Part shown: in pieces, positions 62,116 to 64,000 of the stretch
Numbering within the stretch: position 1 is the first letter of the stretch
Layout of the letters: every line of letters begins with the position of its first letter
NCBI GenBank assembly: GCA_017434825.1
Contig: JAFSGC010000005.1
Location: forward strand, 1-64,000
DNA length: 64,000 bases
Source: Bacilli bacterium
Lineage (GTDB): Bacteria; Bacillota_I; Bacilli_A; RF39; UBA660
Direction: 5' to 3'
Made by a program: the position numbers and the translations under genes
Notes under the pieces: generated by a model
What the model saw: only the letters and a program-made list of their open reading frames with translations
What the model was told of the DNA's origin: nothing
Databases searched by the model: none

Positions 62116-62132
62116 GATTGTAATATCAATTC

Positions 62133-62762
62133 TTATTTTACCTTTATGGATTTAGCAATAAATTCTCCTAATTGCGACCATTCACTCTGATGGTTTTCTG
62201 TACAATTAAAGTTTAAAATCATTATTTCATCATCGACTGAAAATATAATCATATAATTATAAATTTTTGAATCTATTGCATTTGTATTCAAAGCAATTGT
62301 ATGTACATCCAAACCATTTACTTCAAGAGGAAAATAATAGTAAAAATATCCCATTTGACTGAACGTTGACTTCGACGTCTCTACAAATTCGGTAAGATTC
62401 ATACCAGATAGCTCAGTATTGTTGCCATTGTAAACAATACTTATAGATGCATCCTCATTAGCATAAGCTTTCTTCGGAGTATTTCCAAGCGGATACTTTA
62501 ATTCTAAAAGTTCCTTACTCATTGGTTTAAAATCACTTGGAACTCTAATAAGAAACTTGCCTAAGTCTTTATATACTGTTTTAATTTTCTTCCCACTCTG
62601 AGTAGTAAAAATCGTATCAGTAGCATTTGTATGCCCATCAGTTTTAGGATCATTAAAACAGACAAATAACGCCAATATTATTAGTAGCACAACTACAACA
62701 ATAAGAATTAAACTTAACTTTTGATTCTTATCAAGATTTGTTAAAGATGAACCATTTTTCAT
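62133..62762 (-). CDS. single-pass membrane protein, unknown function
   Basis: 209 residues from ATG 62762 (GAGGTG eight bases upstream); a GTG three codons earlier is the alternative. A short cytosolic start precedes a strong membrane helix (about 18-38), then about 165 extracellular residues with SIVYNGN and a FNCTENHQ Cys. The domain has an alpha/beta look similar to proteins that resemble PsbP- or DUF-type surface folds, but I cannot name it. It is followed by a terminator and the HtrA-like gene. Confidence 0.8.
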   Translation of the reverse strand: MKNGSSLTNLDKNQKLSLILIVVVVLLIILALFVCFNDPKTDGHTNATDTIFTTQSGKKIKTVYKDLGKFLIRVPSDFKPMSKELLELKYPLGNTPKKAYANEDASISIVYNGNNTELSGMNLTEFVETSKSTFSQMGYFYYYFPLEVNGLDVHTIALNTNAIDSKIYNYMIIFSVDDEIMILNFNCTENHQSEWSQLGEFIAKSIKVK

Positions 62763-62833
62763 ATCTCCCACACCTCGTTTTAAATATACACCCTTATTAT
62801 TTATAAGTCAAACTGTATATTATTTGATTTGTT

Positions 62834-63616
62834 TTAAACAAATGATTCCGGTAATGTACTTCCACCGTCAATTACTAATCCATGGCCTGTTACATAACTG
62901 GATTCGTCTGAAGTTAGGAAGCAAGCCACTTCGGCCACTTCTTCAGCATCGCCAAGGCGCCCCATAGGAATTGCTTTTGCAGCAGCAGATAACGCAGCAT
63001 CAACTCCGCCTTCTACACCCTCATAAACTTTTCTAATCATCGGAGTGTCAATTACGCCCGGAAGAATTGCATTTACCGTTATATTACTTGAAGCAACCTC
63101 AGATGCTAACGCTTTTGTAAAAGCCATAACCGCTCCTTTTGTTCCAGCATAAGCAGAAGATCCTGGATCACACACCATAACACCTGTAACAGATGAAAAG
63201 TTTACAATTTTACCATATTTTGCTTGTTTCATATAGGGAATAGCTGCTCTACAAGAATTCCATACACCAAAATAATTAATATCAATTTCTCTATGAGCCT
63301 CTGCATCTATAGAGTCATCTGTAAAGTCAGTAAATACAGCTACACCTGCAGCATTTACAACTGCGTCAATCCTTCCATATTTTTCACATACATTTTTGTA
63401 TATTATCTTTAATTTTTCAGCATCACGAACGTCTGCGACGCAACCATTTACTTCATATCCTGCATTTCTTAATTCTTCAGCATAATCCATCACTTCAGGT
63501 AAGAAGTCAATGGCTACAACTTTTGCTCCATATTCAGCCATTTTCTTAACAGTTGCTCTTCCCATACCGTTGGCAGCCCCTGTTACAATAGCAATTCTGT
63601 TTTCTAATTTTCTCAT
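62834..63616 (-). CDS. SDR-family oxidoreductase, UcpA-like
   Basis: 260 residues. The short-chain dehydrogenase pattern is complete: TGAANGMGR (NAD(P) binding), NNAG-like VNAAGV, the Asn113 region DINYFGVWN, catalytic S142, Y156 and K160 (SSVTG, YAGTK) and SDESSYVTGHGLVIDGGSTL near the end, which is close to E. coli UcpA. The substrate is unknown. Base composition is unlike its neighbours: two 60-base rows (62941, 63001) hold 32 and 28 G+C, against about 13 in a row of the adjacent gene (62221). That suggests acquisition from a higher-GC donor. An inverted repeat lies just upstream of its ribosome binding site. Confidence 0.92.
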   Translation of the reverse strand: MRKLENRIAIVTGAANGMGRATVKKMAEYGAKVVAIDFLPEVMDYAEELRNAGYEVNGCVADVRDAEKLKIIYKNVCEKYGRIDAVVNAAGVAVFTDFTDDSIDAEAHREIDINYFGVWNSCRAAIPYMKQAKYGKIVNFSSVTGVMVCDPGSSAYAGTKGAVMAFTKALASEVASSNITVNAILPGVIDTPMIRKVYEGVEGGVDAALSAAAKAIPMGRLGDAEEVAEVACFLTSDESSYVTGHGLVIDGGSTLPESFV

Positions 63617-63632
63617 ATTTCTCTCCTTTACC

Positions 63633-63656
63633 TATATAAGCTTGTAGGCTTATATA
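63633..63656. promoter_or_regulatory. 9-bp inverted repeat upstream of the SDR gene, candidate operator
   Basis: TATATAAGC (63633-63641) and GCTTATATA (63648-63656) are separated by TTGTAG. It lies between the likely promoter and the GGAGAG ribosome binding site on the minus strand. No T-run follows, so an operator or an mRNA 5' hairpin is more likely than a terminator. Confidence 0.5.
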
Positions 63657-63701
63657 TTCTAATATCATTTTAACATATATATTTCAAAATACTAACAAAA
63701 T

Positions 63702-63729
63702 TCAAAAAAGACTAGATTACTCTAGCCTT
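63702..63729 (-). terminator. terminator of the Sm-like gene
   Basis: On the minus strand AAGGCTAGA pairs with TCTAGTCTT (one G-U) around GTAA, then TTTT. Confidence 0.7.
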
Positions 63730-63734
63730 AATTA

Positions 63735-63920
63735 TTATTTTATTTCAATCGTTTGAATGTATTGAATATTAATCATTGAATTATCTTCAAAAACTATAAA
63801 GTTGTCATCGTATGCTACCAAAACACCTTCAAAAGCCGTTGTATATAAACCACGAGGCAATGAATCACTATATAAAGCAACACTAACTTTAATTTTTTTA
63901 TTTAATAACCTATCTAACAT
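63735..63920 (-). CDS. 61-residue Sm-like beta protein, possible RNA-binding
   Basis: ATG 63920 is the one of two adjacent ATGs with proper spacing (5 bases) to GGTGA. The sequence MLDRLLNKKIKVSVALYS ... FEGVLVAYDDNFIVFED ... INIQYIQTIEI has the helix plus five-strand rhythm of small LSm/Hfq-like proteins: the G-x-L at strand 2, DDNFIVFED at strand 3-4 and the I-x-Y-I-x-x-I end. The family is not firmly known to me. The ribosome binding site overlaps the stop of the gene upstream, implying coupling. Confidence 0.7.
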   Translation of the reverse strand: MLDRLLNKKIKVSVALYSDSLPRGLYTTAFEGVLVAYDDNFIVFEDNSMINIQYIQTIEIK

Positions 63921-63925
63921 CATAA

Positions 63926-64000
63926 TCACCAATTAATTATTTTTTCCTTGATAGCTGCTTGTACCGCACACCGTTTTAAGGGGCAATAATAAACTATTAA
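63926..64000 (-). CDS. 3' end of a gene cut by the window edge
   Basis: On the minus strand the frame from base 64000 to a TGA at 63926-63928 encodes the last 24 residues, ending CAVQAAIKEKIINW. The stop lies inside the GGTGA that serves the next gene. Too short to identify; the coupling is the main support. Confidence 0.5.
   Translation of the reverse strand, partial: LIVYYCPLKRCAVQAAIKEKIINW

Noticed and set aside
63633..63656. Terminator upstream of the SDR gene
   Set aside because: The stem is not followed by a T-run on either strand, so an operator or leader hairpin is more likely.

Overview
This is a low-GC, gene-dense window from a bacterium of the Bacillota, most likely a deep-branching and perhaps uncultured member of the Bacilli. 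The evidence is gene content and order: hisS/aspS, 6S RNA beside tcdA with rarA nearby, rnc-smc, comN-rel-dtd beside spoVB, spoVID-ysxE, and ylbJ beside ylbL. Other support is a T-box leader, AGGTGA/AGGAGG ribosome binding sites and TGTTATAAT-type extended -10 promoters. UGA is used as a stop (mutM, yidD, a pseudopilin), so this is not a Mycoplasma-type code, although SMC is as short as in Mollicutes. spoVID, ysxE, ylbJ, spoVB and CotF-like genes point to a sporulating lineage.

Layout. 1-5.2 kb: two tandem cassettes, each a giant Cys-rich prepilin-type surface protein followed by a coupled membrane-anchored protein and closed by a near-identical terminator-promoter element; the first cassette is cut by the window edge. 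5.2-11.8 kb: polA, the MurL/MurD2 pair (an alternative D-glutamate route for peptidoglycan), mutM. 11.8-19.6 kb: a T-box-controlled translation operon hisS-asnS-aspS-gatCAB. 19.7-28.2 kb: a YwaF-like membrane protein, a HerA-like ATPase, 6S RNA, tcdA-dxs, a Cys-cluster protein, and rarA-gpsA on the other strand. 28.3-36.3 kb: accessory genes, including a Xer recombinase, a 48-residue Ala/Asn/Ser/Lys/Arg peptide, a Fic protein, a ZIP transporter, a class-I amidotransferase-like hydrolase, a surface PIG-L-like deacetylase, and a regulator/membrane-protein module around a perfect palindrome. 36.4-42.4 kb: smc-rnc, yidD, a degenerate metal-binding-type lipoprotein, four tRNAs (Ser, Glu, Ile, Lys) and two coat-protein-like genes. 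42.4-51.8 kb: lemA, small membrane proteins, a polysaccharide deacetylase, an ABC exporter, mutS, ylbL and ylbJ. 51.8-54 kb: a three-gene pseudopilin operon. 54-64 kb: spoVID-ysxE, comN-rel-dtd, spoVB, an HtrA-like protease, an apparently transferred SDR gene and an Sm-like small protein.

The most unusual feature is the type IV pilin-like surface apparatus spread over two loci. The giant subunits carry Ig-like repeats and a thrombospondin-type-1-like Cys module. Both loci also encode proteins with the same C-terminal 'RPV' module. No pilus ATPase, platform protein or prepilin peptidase is in the window.
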